The translations under genes were made by a program, and so were the position numbers. A DNA stretch of 64,000 nucleotides from Nostoc sp. UHCC 0870 (GTDB lineage Bacteria; Cyanobacteriota; Cyanobacteriia; Cyanobacteriales; Nostocaceae): positions 1 to 64,000 of the forward strand of contig NZ_CP091915.1 in assembly GCF_022063185.1 (NCBI RefSeq), in the 5' to 3' direction. Below are positions 29,327 through 38,832 of this stretch, one piece after another; positions within the stretch are counted from its first letter, which is position 1, and the number at the start of each line of letters is the position of its first letter. Below the pieces are notes generated by a model, which saw nothing but the letters and a program-made list of their open reading frames with translations, ran no database searches and was not told where the DNA came from.

Positions 29327-30212
29327 TACAATTGAAAACTCGGTTAATCTGTTTTTTTGGACGTTACAAAAACAATGTTGAATGACAGTAATTTTTAAAC
29401 AGAAATAGATAGCATTTGCCATCATTAGGGTACTTTCATGCAATCAATATTGTCGTATTTTAAAATACGACACTCAACGTAAATAAGGCAGAAGGGAAGA
29501 ATTTGAACGGAGCTTGGTAATTGGTAATTATGTGGGTTTCAAGCCCCCGCTAAATTCTCAATTTAGCGGTCTTCCCTACGGGACGCTACGCGAACGCGTA
29601 GCGTCCCGCAGGGAACAATCAGTGGTGGGTAGCCTACGGCAAGCAAGCTACAAGCCCCCACTGATTGCAATTGCGTTAGCGTAGCGGGACGTTAGTCCAT
29701 TGCGAATTGGTTTGACTCTCACAGTTATTCAAACTGTTGCTGAGAGGCAGAAGTTTTCAATCTAACTTTTCTAGAGATAGAATACATACGTCAGTGGTTT
29801 TAAGACCCACGTTACATCGAAAATTTAGCTGTCTAAAATAAGTGGTAAGTCTGTCGCTTGCTTCTCTGAAAGGGTATTCTGACTTCTGAACCCTTCTTCA
29901 AAAATTTTAAATAAAAACAATGTATGATAATTGTGACTTTTCCGGGGAAGTTCTAGAAGGCCTATGGACTACATTCCTCTTCTCTACGTTCTCTCCGAGA
30001 GGCTACGCCAACGCGGAGCGTGTCGTAGACAGACGCTACGCGTAGCTTGCTTCCACGAAGTGGTACGCTAATGCAATTAAGGCTTATACAATAACTTGCT
30101 TCCAGTAAAAGACCCCTCTGCACAAAAGTTTCTTCGTTGCCCACAACCTTATATCTAAAGGGGCTTGCTTACTAACAATATCTAATGCTTTCCATTGAAT
30201 GAGGTATTTTGA
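29327..30212. other. Repeat-rich intergenic region between parM and parA
   Basis: No gene is supported in these 886 bp. It contains a perfect 22-nt palindrome (29451-29472, listed separately), a GCTAAATT/AATTTAGC hairpin near 29549-29567, a strong hairpin at 29580-29607 (13-bp arms of GGGACGCTACGCG), and another GCGTAGC-rich palindromic block near 29995-30070. The last 60 bases before parA are AT-rich and include a weak AATGAGG ribosome-site candidate near 30198. Confidence 0.6.
29451..29472. promoter_or_regulatory. Perfect 22-nt palindrome, operator or parS candidate
   Basis: TGTCGTATTTT is followed directly by its exact complement AAAATACGACA with no spacer. It lies about 270 bp upstream of parM and 740 bp upstream of parA. 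ParB boxes and dimeric repressor operators have this form. A related CTTCTCGTAT-type palindrome lies upstream of the replication gene. Confidence 0.6.
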
Positions 30213-31001
30213 ATGACACAAATAGTTATTGCAGTTCTAGCAAATGCTGGTGGAGTTGGTAAAAGCACTTTATCTGTACATTTAGCTTATGAAGTAAGTC
30301 AGCGTAAGTATAAGGTAGCAATACTAGATTTAGATCCACAGCGATCGCTCGATGTATTTTGTGGCTTGGAAGCAGCCGAAGCAGAAAATACAACAGTCAA
30401 AGTTTTATCAAAGGATTTTAAAGGTGACTGGGTTTTAGCGTCAGCATGGAATGAATCCAGAATAGAAGTTTGTCAAGGACATCCATCACTGGCAGACATA
30501 GCCAATGATTTAGTAATTCGCAAGCGAGGAGAATATACTTTAGCAGACAGGCTACAAAAATATCCTTTATCACATGATTTGGTAATTATAGATTGTCCAG
30601 CCACCTTGGGGATGCTTAACGTAAATGCTTTAGCGGCTGCAACTCATATTTTAGTGCCGATACAGCTTGAGATGAAAGCAATTTCAGGTTCTGCGGAGTT
30701 GGTTGAATGGTGTATTAACACTTCTGAAGAACTACAGTTAGATCCCAAGCCTCCCATTTTGGGTTTTGTACCGAGTATGTACGATGAAGCTGTAGCAATG
30801 CACAGGCAGTATTATTTGCAACTGCCAGCAATTGCAAAACAGTTAGATATTAAACTGTATCCAAAAATTCGTAGTTCTAATGAATTTAAAAATGCCAGCG
30901 CGCATGGACTACCTTTGCACAAATACAGAACTAAACATCCGGCTTGTAAAGATTTCCAGCAAATTGCGGATGATGTGATTCAATTGATCAAAAACAAGTG
31001 A
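30213..31001 (+). CDS. parA: ParA-type partition ATPase
   Basis: A 262-residue Walker ATPase that would drive plasmid partition on the nucleoid. The P-loop is 'LANAGGVGKSTLS' (residues 9-21): the catalytic GK(S/T) is present, but the upstream signature position of the deviant motif, usually Lys, is Ala12. 'VAILDLDPQRSLDVF' supplies the A' Asp near residue 42 and 'HDLVIIDCPATLGML' the Walker B near 125. There is no N-terminal DNA-binding domain, as in short type Ib ParA or chromosomal Soj. Followed after 9 bases by parB. Confidence 0.85.
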   Translation: MTQIVIAVLANAGGVGKSTLSVHLAYEVSQRKYKVAILDLDPQRSLDVFCGLEAAEAENTTVKVLSKDFKGDWVLASAWNESRIEVCQGHPSLADIANDLVIRKRGEYTLADRLQKYPLSHDLVIIDCPATLGMLNVNALAAATHILVPIQLEMKAISGSAELVEWCINTSEELQLDPKPPILGFVPSMYDEAVAMHRQYYLQLPAIAKQLDIKLYPKIRSSNEFKNASAHGLPLHKYRTKHPACKDFQQIADDVIQLIKNK

Positions 31002-31010
31002 GGAAGATTA

Positions 31011-32138
31011 ATGGCAAAAGTTCTACCCCAAATAGGCGAAAAGTTCAAAGGAGCAGTTCAAAAAACTGACCAAGAAAAAAAAATTGTTGAACTGCAAGCA
31101 GAAATTGAACAACTTAGAATCAAGCAATCCCCTGAACTTGAAACTGAGTTACGAACCTTAAGAGAACAACTAAAAAACCATTCGGGGGAAGTAGAAATTG
31201 ATCTCGAATTAATTGACCCTAATCCGAACCAACCCAGGCAAACTATCACTTCAGAATCCATTCAAGCTAAAGCTCGACTGCTACAAAAACACGGACAGAT
31301 TACACCAGTCATTCTTGTAGTGCAGGAAAATGGTCGTTACATATTGCTAGATGGTCAATTACGTACTGAGGGAGCAAAGCTAATAGGATGGAAATCAATC
31401 CGGGCTGTTATCGTACCAATGCCCCAGGATTTGACACAAGCATCACTAATTACCTTTTTGGGATTTGAAGATTTAAATCCATTAGATAAAGCCGAAGCTA
31501 TAGTTCAAGAAATCCATAAATCAACCGAACTGAATTTGGAAGAAATTTCTACAGCACTAGCAACTGTCCTCAAACGTATAGAACGTGATGGGAACAGCAA
31601 AGACTTGACAAAATTAGTGGTTTTAAACACAGATGAGCAAAAACTAGGGTTAGAATCACTAGGTGTAATAGGTGAAGAACAACATTTGTTTTTAGCATTG
31701 CTAGAGTTGGGATTAAATCCTGCTTCAGTCAAATCTAATCTGATGCCGATGTTATCCTTACCTGATGATTTAAAAAATACTATTCGTCAGATGGGACTGA
31801 AAGGAGCGCACGCCTTGGCACTATCAACACTATCTGCAAAAGCTTTAGATACATCTGAAGAAAACGCTCGCAAAGAACGTATTAACATTACAGAAAAAGT
31901 TTTAGCAGAGAATCTTACAGTACCAGAAACACGCGAACTTATTAAACAAACTAAAGCTAAATATTTGACGCAAACTGAATCAGACTCAAAAGAAGTAAAG
32001 TCTATCATTCAAAAAATTAGCCACCTATCAGAGACATCCTTAATTCATGCAAGTAGTAAACAACTTCAAGAACTAAAAACACTTTTACAACAAAAATTAC
32101 TTGAAATTGAGAATTTGAGTCAGCAAAAAAATCTTTAG
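31011..32138 (+). CDS. parB: ParB-type centromere-binding protein
   Basis: ATG 31011 follows GAGGAAG. The 375-residue protein has an N-terminal coiled coil (residues 20-60), a ParB/Spo0J nuclease-like domain ('IDPNPNQPRQTI' near 69, then 'YILLDGQLRTEGAKLIGWKSI'), a helix-turn-helix region ('LEEISTALATVLKRI'), and a second coiled coil at the C-terminus. The 'DGQLRTEGAKL' box corresponds to the CTP-binding GERRxRA region but is divergent. It forms an operon with parA. Confidence 0.85.
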   Translation: MAKVLPQIGEKFKGAVQKTDQEKKIVELQAEIEQLRIKQSPELETELRTLREQLKNHSGEVEIDLELIDPNPNQPRQTITSESIQAKARLLQKHGQITPVILVVQENGRYILLDGQLRTEGAKLIGWKSIRAVIVPMPQDLTQASLITFLGFEDLNPLDKAEAIVQEIHKSTELNLEEISTALATVLKRIERDGNSKDLTKLVVLNTDEQKLGLESLGVIGEEQHLFLALLELGLNPASVKSNLMPMLSLPDDLKNTIRQMGLKGAHALALSTLSAKALDTSEENARKERINITEKVLAENLTVPETRELIKQTKAKYLTQTESDSKEVKSIIQKISHLSETSLIHASSKQLQELKTLLQQKLLEIENLSQQKNL

Positions 32139-32565
32139 ATAGTATTTATCAGTTAGGACAATAGGTGGAAGACTCCCAATACGGTTCGGATAAAGTTAAT
32201 AATTGACATTATTCTTAAGAACAGAACATGGGTGACTCAAGAACCCACATACTTCCTTAAGGCAGTAGATGTAGCACCAACACCAATTAAAATTGCCCAA
32301 GCATCAGGTAGTATCGTATGCCTTTTTGAAGATTATGTGGGAGTTTGAGATGAGGAACTAGTTTAGCGTCTTTACCAGAGAAAACAAAAGAAATATATCT
32401 GTGCTAATAGACCAACGACACCCTGCGGGACGCTGCGCGAACGCGCAGGGAACGTAGAGAAGCGACTTGACTTGACTTGACTCAAGAACAAGAACGATTC
32501 CTGCAATATAATATCCCCATGACGTATACTTTGCCTGAATTTTAAAACACTAAAAAGACACAGAA
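32139..32565. other. Intergenic region with dispersed repeat, no gene
   Basis: Only short frames are seen. Near 32415-32450 lies a copy of the dispersed palindromic unit (CGGGACGCTGCGCGAACGCGCAGGGAACG), followed by tandem CTTGA repeats at 32466-32484. Nothing else is recognisable. Confidence 0.4.
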
Positions 32566-32751
32566 TCAACACCCTAGCCCAACGCCCAGGCGATAGCGTT
32601 CTGCACCAATTGCATCTTGAATTTTGGCAGCAGGAGACCAAAATCTGTAATCATAGTCTCCTGCTGCACAATAAGCAATCAGATCAATTTCACTCGCTGT
32701 AATTTTTGCCTTATTAATAGCTTCTAATGCGGCTTTAATTCCCATATCACA
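32566..32751 (-). pseudogene. Fragment of a 3-oxoacyl-ACP synthase III (FabH-like)
   Basis: About 60 residues, 'DMGIKAALEAINKAKITASE' then 'IDLIAYCAAGDYDYRFWSPAAKIQ' in direct continuation, match the N-terminal helix-strand-helix of KAS III enzymes just before the catalytic Cys. The frame then ends in unrelated sequence at 32566, and upstream the homology stops abruptly at 32751. No catalytic triad remains, so this is a decayed remnant, perhaps from a hydrocarbon or polyketide cluster. Confidence 0.55.
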
Positions 32752-33149
32752 TTGTGGAACTGAACACGACCGAGACGAGAACGCAGCAAAAAATATAAAT
32801 AAAGTCGGGATAGGGCATTGCCACGACTCTAAACGGACGCAGAGACGGAGTAAGACTACTTCAGTAGCATCTGTCAGCGAAGCGTCAAGAATCACCGCAC
32901 CTTCAGGTCGGTGAGTATGTCAATAGTCGGATTGTAACGCTGCTTGCAACCTCTGCTGCAATATTTGTCTCAACGCCATTTAATTTGTCACCGTACAGCT
33001 GATCCGGCAAGCACTGTAGAAGAGGTTTACAGAAAAAATAGCTACAACTTAGCTTAAAATAGTGGTTCATCTGCAATTAATTGATACTCAGTTATTTTTT
33101 TACTGGTATTTTGTGCCTACATCTCTAAAGGTGAGGCTATATATTATCT

Positions 33150-33560
33150 ATGCACTGCCAAATTCAACGCCAACTAACCATAGCTTTAGAAAATTATCCC
33201 GGTCGTCTAGCTGCGATGAGTAGCGCGATCGCAAATCAGAATATCAATATCGAAGCAATATCACTAATTGATAATATTGAGCAAGGTTTGATTCGGATAG
33301 TTGTTAGCGAACCCGATAAATGTAAAAAATTACTTATTTCTGAGGGATTTTACGTAATTGAGGCAGATATCATTGCTGTGGAGATTACCGATGTTAATGG
33401 TCAATTAGCACGATTAACCCAATCGCTCACTAGGGCGAAAATTAACATTGAATATACTTATGGTAGTTCGACTCGTCCGGGAGAAAAAATGCACCTCATC
33501 CTGAAAGTTTCCGATCTAGATAAAGCATATCAAGTCATAGCTGCAATTGAGGAGAGCTAA
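33150..33560 (+). CDS. ACT-domain protein
   Basis: A 136-residue protein made of two ACT-like beta-alpha-beta units: 'RQLTIALENYPGRLAAMSSAIANQNINIEAIS' pattern at residues 7-38 and 'TDVNGQLARLTQSLTRAKINIEYTY' near 75-100. ACT domains bind amino acids and regulate enzymes. It is three bases upstream of a Rossmann-like gene, suggesting a regulator-enzyme pair. The specific ligand is unknown. Confidence 0.75.
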   Translation: MHCQIQRQLTIALENYPGRLAAMSSAIANQNINIEAISLIDNIEQGLIRIVVSEPDKCKKLLISEGFYVIEADIIAVEITDVNGQLARLTQSLTRAKINIEYTYGSSTRPGEKMHLILKVSDLDKAYQVIAAIEES

Positions 33561-33562
33561 CA

Positions 33563-34723
33563 GTGGTTTCCCTAATCAAAGATAGTGTGGGAATCCTACC
33601 TGCTGGCGCACTAGGAGTCAGTTTTTTTTATCATCTCACTCAGCAACTTACACAAGTAGATGATCGAGTTTATTTTCTGGAACGACAAAATTCCAGTAGC
33701 TCCCAGAGTTTGAAAAAAAGCGGAGAAATTGCGATCGCAACTAGCGAAACTATCAAATATTTCCCCACTGCTAAAATTCTGAAACCTGACCTCCTTAGCT
33801 GCTATAAGTTAGGTTTTTTGCCAGAAATAGTCCTTATCTGTCCTAATCCCGACCAACTTTTAAGCATCATTAGCACTGTTGTCGAATTACTCATCCTCAT
33901 ATCCGAACAAGGAGAACTATCACAACCAGAACTACCATTTCCCTACCTTGTTTTATCTTCCAACGGCATTTACTTTCAACGCTTTCGGCAAATTTTCATT
34001 GAAAAAATCGAAGAAGCTACTCTATTCGGTCGTTTAGCCGACCTTTGGCCTGATATTATGCCTCGAATCGTCTCCCGATTTTTACGAGGAGTCACAATTC
34101 AAACTGGTGTACGGGAAGGTAGCGAAGGTAACACAATTTACCGACCAGGGCCTAGAGGAAGAACCCAAATCACTGGCGGAGACATCACCTCACGAGAACG
34201 TTGTTGTGAGATTTTAGCCGGAAAGGGAGCATGGTTTGAACTTGCTCCCAACATTTCTCCTACCCGTATAGAATTTGATAAAGCCCTAGCTAACCTCAGC
34301 ACTAATTTACTAGGGCAATTAATGTCAATCGATGCTCAAGGTAAGTTCAAGGTTTTAACAATCGGTGAAATATTAGCAAATTCTCATCAACCCGAAATCC
34401 GCGAATTAGCTTCCCATGTATTTAAAGTCGGACAAATGATTAAGGTTTACGGAAAAGATGAAAATTTCGAGGTAATTCTCGATCAATTGATGGAAACCTG
34501 TCATGCTCATGAATCTCATATTCCCTCTAGCTTACAATGGCTAGACACCAAAATACGTCTCTTAACCTTAGAACCTGAAATGACACCCACAGAAGCTTGG
34601 TTGCTCGAACCATTAATTCGCTATGCAAAAGCCTCTGAACTTGAAGATAGTGTTAATTATTTTGAAAGCTTGAAAAATCAACTAATAGAAAAACTCACCC
34701 TCGCAACCAACAGAAATCGTTAA
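33563..34723 (+). CDS. Rossmann-like protein paired with the ACT protein
   Basis: GTG 33563 opens 386 residues. 'DSVGILPAGALGVSFFYHLTQQL' at residues 7-30 has the G-x(3)-G-A-L-G arrangement of a dinucleotide-binding fold, as in ketopantoate reductase-like enzymes, but the first glycine spacing is non-standard. The middle has 'IYRPGPRGRTQITGGDITSRERC' and the C-terminal half is helical. I know no enzyme with all these features. The three-base spacing to the ACT gene implies joint function. Confidence 0.55.
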   Translation: MVSLIKDSVGILPAGALGVSFFYHLTQQLTQVDDRVYFLERQNSSSSQSLKKSGEIAIATSETIKYFPTAKILKPDLLSCYKLGFLPEIVLICPNPDQLLSIISTVVELLILISEQGELSQPELPFPYLVLSSNGIYFQRFRQIFIEKIEEATLFGRLADLWPDIMPRIVSRFLRGVTIQTGVREGSEGNTIYRPGPRGRTQITGGDITSRERCCEILAGKGAWFELAPNISPTRIEFDKALANLSTNLLGQLMSIDAQGKFKVLTIGEILANSHQPEIRELASHVFKVGQMIKVYGKDENFEVILDQLMETCHAHESHIPSSLQWLDTKIRLLTLEPEMTPTEAWLLEPLIRYAKASELEDSVNYFESLKNQLIEKLTLATNRNR

Positions 34724-34828
34724 TTATATAAGCGATTACATCGGTTGTGGTTTGGGTACTTTGCATCATCGCTCTTCCTAACTTTTCCTGCTCCGAAAAA
34801 CTTATCTAAACTTACTCAAACTTGTTGA

Positions 34829-35245
34829 TTAGTTTAGCGTTCTCTTCCTGCTTCGCGACGCTAGCGCGAACAACCAAGCATCAGCGACACCCAGTGTTTT
34901 GAGAATGATTTTAGCGATCTGCTCAGGGTAATCTGGCTCTGTCTGTCCTGACAGAATGCTACGCATTGCCATCAGCCCTGTTCCCAAAATCAGATCGATT
35001 GCTGCCTGTAAGCTATCAACCTGAAAACGGTTCAGTCGTATACCAGGTTCTAGGTCGGTCATCACACCTCTTTCTATTGTTTCACTCAGTGGGGCTGCCA
35101 CTAATCTAATTCGGACAATCACCCATCCCCAAGTAGAATCCTGAATCGATTGATGCCGAAATCTTTTGATTCATCTGATCACTTAGAGATGCAGCAACCG
35201 CTCTTAGCACATCCTCTCGTTTTTGGGAATAGTTATAGAATGAAC
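34829..35245 (-). pseudogene. TetR/AcrR-family regulator remnant
   Basis: Two frames together read as a TetR protein lacking its first helices: 'SFYNYSQKREDVLRAVAASL' near 35240-35180 corresponds to the end of the HTH and helix 4, then after a frame break near 35125-35140 comes 'LSETIERGVMTDLEPGIRLN' and 'DLILGTGLMAMRSILSGQ', a typical TetR C-terminal domain. The N-terminal HTH is cut where the next gene ends (35249). Non-functional. Confidence 0.6.
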
Positions 35246-35248
35246 AGC

Positions 35249-37021
35249 TTACTTGATTCTCAAAACCTGACCTTTAGGAATAAAGGGTAAATGCCGACCT
35301 ACAGGAATTAAAAAAGCGTGTTCTCGCCGAATGTGTACGCGATCGCAATATCCATCAGTAATAATTAGTAATGGCCCATTTTTCGGGAAATCCTCGGCTC
35401 TTTCCAATAAATCAATTCCTGGCTGTAAAACAGTACCGCCTCTACCCTTGACTTGAACTCTATCTGCCAGCGATTCTGGTGTGATGTAACCTTGGTCATA
35501 AGCAAAAGCATCACAGAAAACGACCCGCACAAAAGAAACATCATGAGAAATACTATAACTAGAGATCGCTCCCAATGCCTTTCCCAATAATTCCCGCTCC
35601 ATTGAACCAGAAGTATCTAAAACCACCCCAAATGTGCGACCTTCTTCATGATTGCTATCGGGTACATAACGAGGACGGGGAATATTGGGAGTCGCAGATT
35701 GACGGCGACTGAGACGAGCATAAGACCTGACTTTAATTAAAGGAGAAAAGTAATTATCAAACCACTTAGCTAATTCTACATCCCAAGGAATTGGCGGATA
35801 ACTCAAAGCCCGAATTTCTTCAATTAAACCTGCTGGTAGAAAACCCCGATTTTGTTCCTGGTGATAGACAAGTCCCTGACTCAGACAACGGCGATAAAAT
35901 TCATCCAATGCCATACCATCACCATAAGTCCACCAATCTGATATTTGTGGTTCTAAAATGTCACATTGTCCAATTCCCCGGAGAGTAGCTAGTTTACGAT
36001 AAAGGCGTAAATCTTTAACAATTCTGTCATAAATTGACTCAGCAGATAAATTTTTCAAATCAGGATCATACAATGCTCCAACATGAGGTAATTCACCTAT
36101 CCCCATTTCTATTAACCAAGAATTAATCACATAATCACAAGCAACATTCCACAAATAAGGCTCTCTTCCTTGACGACGGGTATCATGTCTCAGTCCGGCG
36201 TGTAACAATTCATGAGCCATCACAAATCGGTATTCTTCATTAGTTAATCCGCCGGCAGGATTAATAAAAATTTGCTGATTTTCTACATCAATAGCTGCTA
36301 CAGAAATTTCTAACCGTTGACAAATTAATGGATCTTCAATAATTTCAAAATTAGTGGCTAAAGCTCCCAATAAAGGATAACTATTAATAAACCAAGCCTT
36401 AGCTTTTTGTGCAGGAGTATTATTTTTACTTTCTCCTGCTAAAGAAATATCCTGTCCTGCGGCTACAGATACAGCATTAGTAACTGCTTTTGTTAAACCT
36501 TCTCCAAAGACAGCTTGCCAATCAACTTTAGCATACCAATAATGACTTTTAGGAGTTTCTATAAACATATCAACCAAGTCATTTCCAGGAATACCCCGCT
36601 CACAAAATTCTTGATATAAACTGTCTTCATTGCGGTTAGCAAAGTTGAGGGGAAAAAGGTATTCTTCAGGGGCAGTTCCTAATTTTAAATCTGCCATAAA
36701 CTTAGCAATAAAATAATTACAAGCGGCATTCCATTCACGGAAATGGGTGCGTTCTTGGAAGTGACCAAAGCCCAAATGTAAGAGACAATGAGCTAGTACA
36801 TAAACCCATTCTTCAGGATAACCCCGTCGGGTGGGATGTACATGAATTGTACCTAAATTATTAATGACAGCCCAATTTTTTGGCGGACATTGATTACTCG
36901 TTTGACGATTAATATTAGCATGATAAAGCAAAGATGTAAAAATTGGATGCTGTCGCAAGATATTATATCCTTGCTCAAATTGTAGTTTAGCAATATCTTT
37001 TTGCTCCTGTTTACGTGGCAT
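35249..37021 (-). CDS. DUF2201/VWA-like metallopeptidase-type protein
   Basis: A 590-residue cytoplasmic protein of the VWA-like, metallopeptidase-like family. Two zinc-type motifs occur: 'VLAHCLLHLGFGHF' near residue 70 and 'VMAHELLHAGLRHD' near 268. The C-terminal VWA-like domain has the MIDAS 'FGVVLDTSGSMERELLGKAL' near 468. Its start overlaps the MoxR gene's end by 11 nt. MoxR/VWA pairs act as chaperone-like metal-insertion or complex-remodelling systems; the target here is unknown. Confidence 0.8.
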   Translation of the reverse strand: MPRKQEQKDIAKLQFEQGYNILRQHPIFTSLLYHANINRQTSNQCPPKNWAVINNLGTIHVHPTRRGYPEEWVYVLAHCLLHLGFGHFQERTHFREWNAACNYFIAKFMADLKLGTAPEEYLFPLNFANRNEDSLYQEFCERGIPGNDLVDMFIETPKSHYWYAKVDWQAVFGEGLTKAVTNAVSVAAGQDISLAGESKNNTPAQKAKAWFINSYPLLGALATNFEIIEDPLICQRLEISVAAIDVENQQIFINPAGGLTNEEYRFVMAHELLHAGLRHDTRRQGREPYLWNVACDYVINSWLIEMGIGELPHVGALYDPDLKNLSAESIYDRIVKDLRLYRKLATLRGIGQCDILEPQISDWWTYGDGMALDEFYRRCLSQGLVYHQEQNRGFLPAGLIEEIRALSYPPIPWDVELAKWFDNYFSPLIKVRSYARLSRRQSATPNIPRPRYVPDSNHEEGRTFGVVLDTSGSMERELLGKALGAISSYSISHDVSFVRVVFCDAFAYDQGYITPESLADRVQVKGRGGTVLQPGIDLLERAEDFPKNGPLLIITDGYCDRVHIRREHAFLIPVGRHLPFIPKGQVLRIK

Positions 37022-38075
37022 TTTCTTTTTTGACTAAACGTGGCAAGTCTCTAACTATTTCTACCATTAACCAACTAGGTAAAGTATCTCCTTTCTCGGT
37101 TTCGGAAACCACCATTTGGGCAATTTCAAAGCTGATAGCGGCTAAATCTTTGAGTAGTCCTTTGGCGCGATGAGCTAAGTCTTTGTGGCTACCTGTGATT
37201 GCTTGACGTTCTTGAGGTAATTCTTTGATGATTTGAGCGCGGAATGATTGAGCTAAAAAATAAAGGACATCTCTATCTTCTGGCTGGTGTGGCCAGCTAA
37301 TTTCGCCTTTAAGAATAGCTGTGAGTTGATATTTACTTTTAATTTGTTTGATAAAACCTTTGAACTGGGTTCCATGATGAGGAGAAAGACATCCCATAGC
37401 GAGAACTTCTAGCCAATGATCTGTGAGGCGTTCTCCGTATTCATGTAGAGTATCACTTAACATATGCCAAGAACGAGGAGTGGAAAAAGGTTCTTCATGT
37501 TTAGGAGGTTGACTCCATAGATGATCTGGGCGAGTTTGAATATATTCAATTACCCAAGGATGAATATTATGATTTTTTGCCCAATCTAACCAGTCTCGAT
37601 GGGAAACTTTTAAATGAACATGAACCATACGATTTAGCAAAGGTGAAGACATAGGTTTCACAATTGCACTATCTTGAGCGCGATTACCCGCACCAATGAC
37701 AATTGAATCTTTAGGGAGATGATATTCACCAATTCGTCGCTCATGAATCAGGCTGTAAAATGCCTTCTGTACTTCGTGAGAACAAGCGTTAAGTTCATCC
37801 AAAAACAGACAATATGGTTCTTCTCGTGTAATTATTCTGGGTGGGCAGAAGCGACTTGTTCCATCTATAATCTGCGGTACACCAATTAAGTCTTCTGGTG
37901 CTAGTTGACTACCAAGTAGTGAAACGCAAGGTATTCCCACCTCAGCCGCAAATTCTTCTACCAAAGATGATTTCCCAATTCCTGGCGCTCCCCAAATAAA
38001 CACGGGTCGCACTACCGCCACATTGAGAAGAAATTCTGAGAGTTGTTTTTGGGTGACTGTAATTGCTGGATTCAT
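37011..38075 (-). CDS. MoxR-type AAA ATPase
   Basis: A 354-residue AAA protein with Walker A 'IWGAPGIGKSSLVEEF' (residues 27-42), Walker B 'PYCLFLDELNACSH' near 105, sensor-1 'SIVIGAGNRAQDSAIV' near 145, and a PLLNRMVHV Arg-finger region following. These are typical of the MoxR branch. It is the first gene of a two-gene operon with the VWA-like protein. Confidence 0.85.
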   Translation of the reverse strand: MNPAITVTQKQLSEFLLNVAVVRPVFIWGAPGIGKSSLVEEFAAEVGIPCVSLLGSQLAPEDLIGVPQIIDGTSRFCPPRIITREEPYCLFLDELNACSHEVQKAFYSLIHERRIGEYHLPKDSIVIGAGNRAQDSAIVKPMSSPLLNRMVHVHLKVSHRDWLDWAKNHNIHPWVIEYIQTRPDHLWSQPPKHEEPFSTPRSWHMLSDTLHEYGERLTDHWLEVLAMGCLSPHHGTQFKGFIKQIKSKYQLTAILKGEISWPHQPEDRDVLYFLAQSFRAQIIKELPQERQAITGSHKDLAHRAKGLLKDLAAISFEIAQMVVSETEKGDTLPSWLMVEIVRDLPRLVKKENAT

Positions 38076-38257
38076 TCTTAACTCACAAATACTGTCCCAA
38101 CGTTGGGATTATTTCACAATTCGCTTGATTATACTTATCCATCGTCTACTTCTATAATTCACAAATTTTAATAGAAATATCAGGCATCACAGACACTATT
38201 ACACATATTGTAATACAAAAAATACAAAATAATACGTAATGGCAAATAATACTTTTC

Positions 38258-38433
38258 TCACTCCGCATCCTTCTTCAACATAAGAGTTAACAACTCCGAC
38301 ATTTCCCACAAATCTTTATTCCGATTATCGTCATAAATCATCAGCGTGCGCGGGTCAGCATGACGGCTTAACTTCTGCACCTTTCTAATATTCCCATCCG
38401 TCGCATCCAGAGCCGCCGTAATCGCCGAATGCC
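38258..38433 (-). pseudogene. C-terminal fragment of a tyrosine recombinase
   Basis: A reading frame starting inside other sequence encodes 'HSAITAALDATDGNIRKVQK' and 'LSRHADPRTLMIYDDNRNKD' in direct continuation, then stops at 38258. This is the box-II end of a tyrosine recombinase with the second conserved His (SRHADPRT) and the nucleophile Tyr (IYDDNR). The catalytic Arg of the first box and the N-terminal domain are absent. It abuts a ParA fragment. Confidence 0.6.
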
Positions 38434-38640
38434 TTAATCATCAATAAATTTTTTGACTTCGCGGTGGACTTTGTTGCTGGCAGCACTCAACCCTATTACA
38501 CCAGCAGGAAAGGGAGTTTCGTCTTCTGCGGAGGCAGCCCAACGTGTCGCTGTTCCTTGCGGATCTGCATCAACGACAAGAACTTTGTTCCTGCGCCGCG
38601 CAATCGCACCAGCAAGCTGCATACTAGAGGAGACGGCTCC
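38434..38640 (-). pseudogene. ParA fragment with destroyed Walker A
   Basis: 'SMQLAGAIARRRNKVLVVDA' and 'DPQGTATRWAASAEDE' are a ParA/MinD segment from just after the P-loop through the A' motif. Upstream only GAVSSS remains where GGxGKST is expected, behind an in-frame stop, and the frame ends after 62 residues at the recombinase remnant. It is a non-functional remnant of a second parA. Confidence 0.6.
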
Positions 38641-38832
38641 TCAGTAAAATAGGCTACTGCCTCTACGCACAACTTTCACGTCGCGCATCTCGGCTCAATA
38701 CCTCATACAAATATGACCGCAACTACTGAAATCTGTATTTTGTTTCCAAATCTGTAACTCAATCCTGAGTCTTAGTATTTATTGGCTAACTTGAGACTGC
38801 AAGATTTACTTATATTTCTCAATCAATATTCT

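Noticed and set aside
29950..30144. Small minus-strand frame before parA
   Set aside because: It runs through the palindromic GCGTAGC repeat block, giving Arg-rich low-quality sequence with no homology pattern.
32372..32641. Minus-strand frame of 89 residues
   Set aside because: It overlaps the KAS III remnant in another frame and crosses the dispersed repeat; no coding signature.
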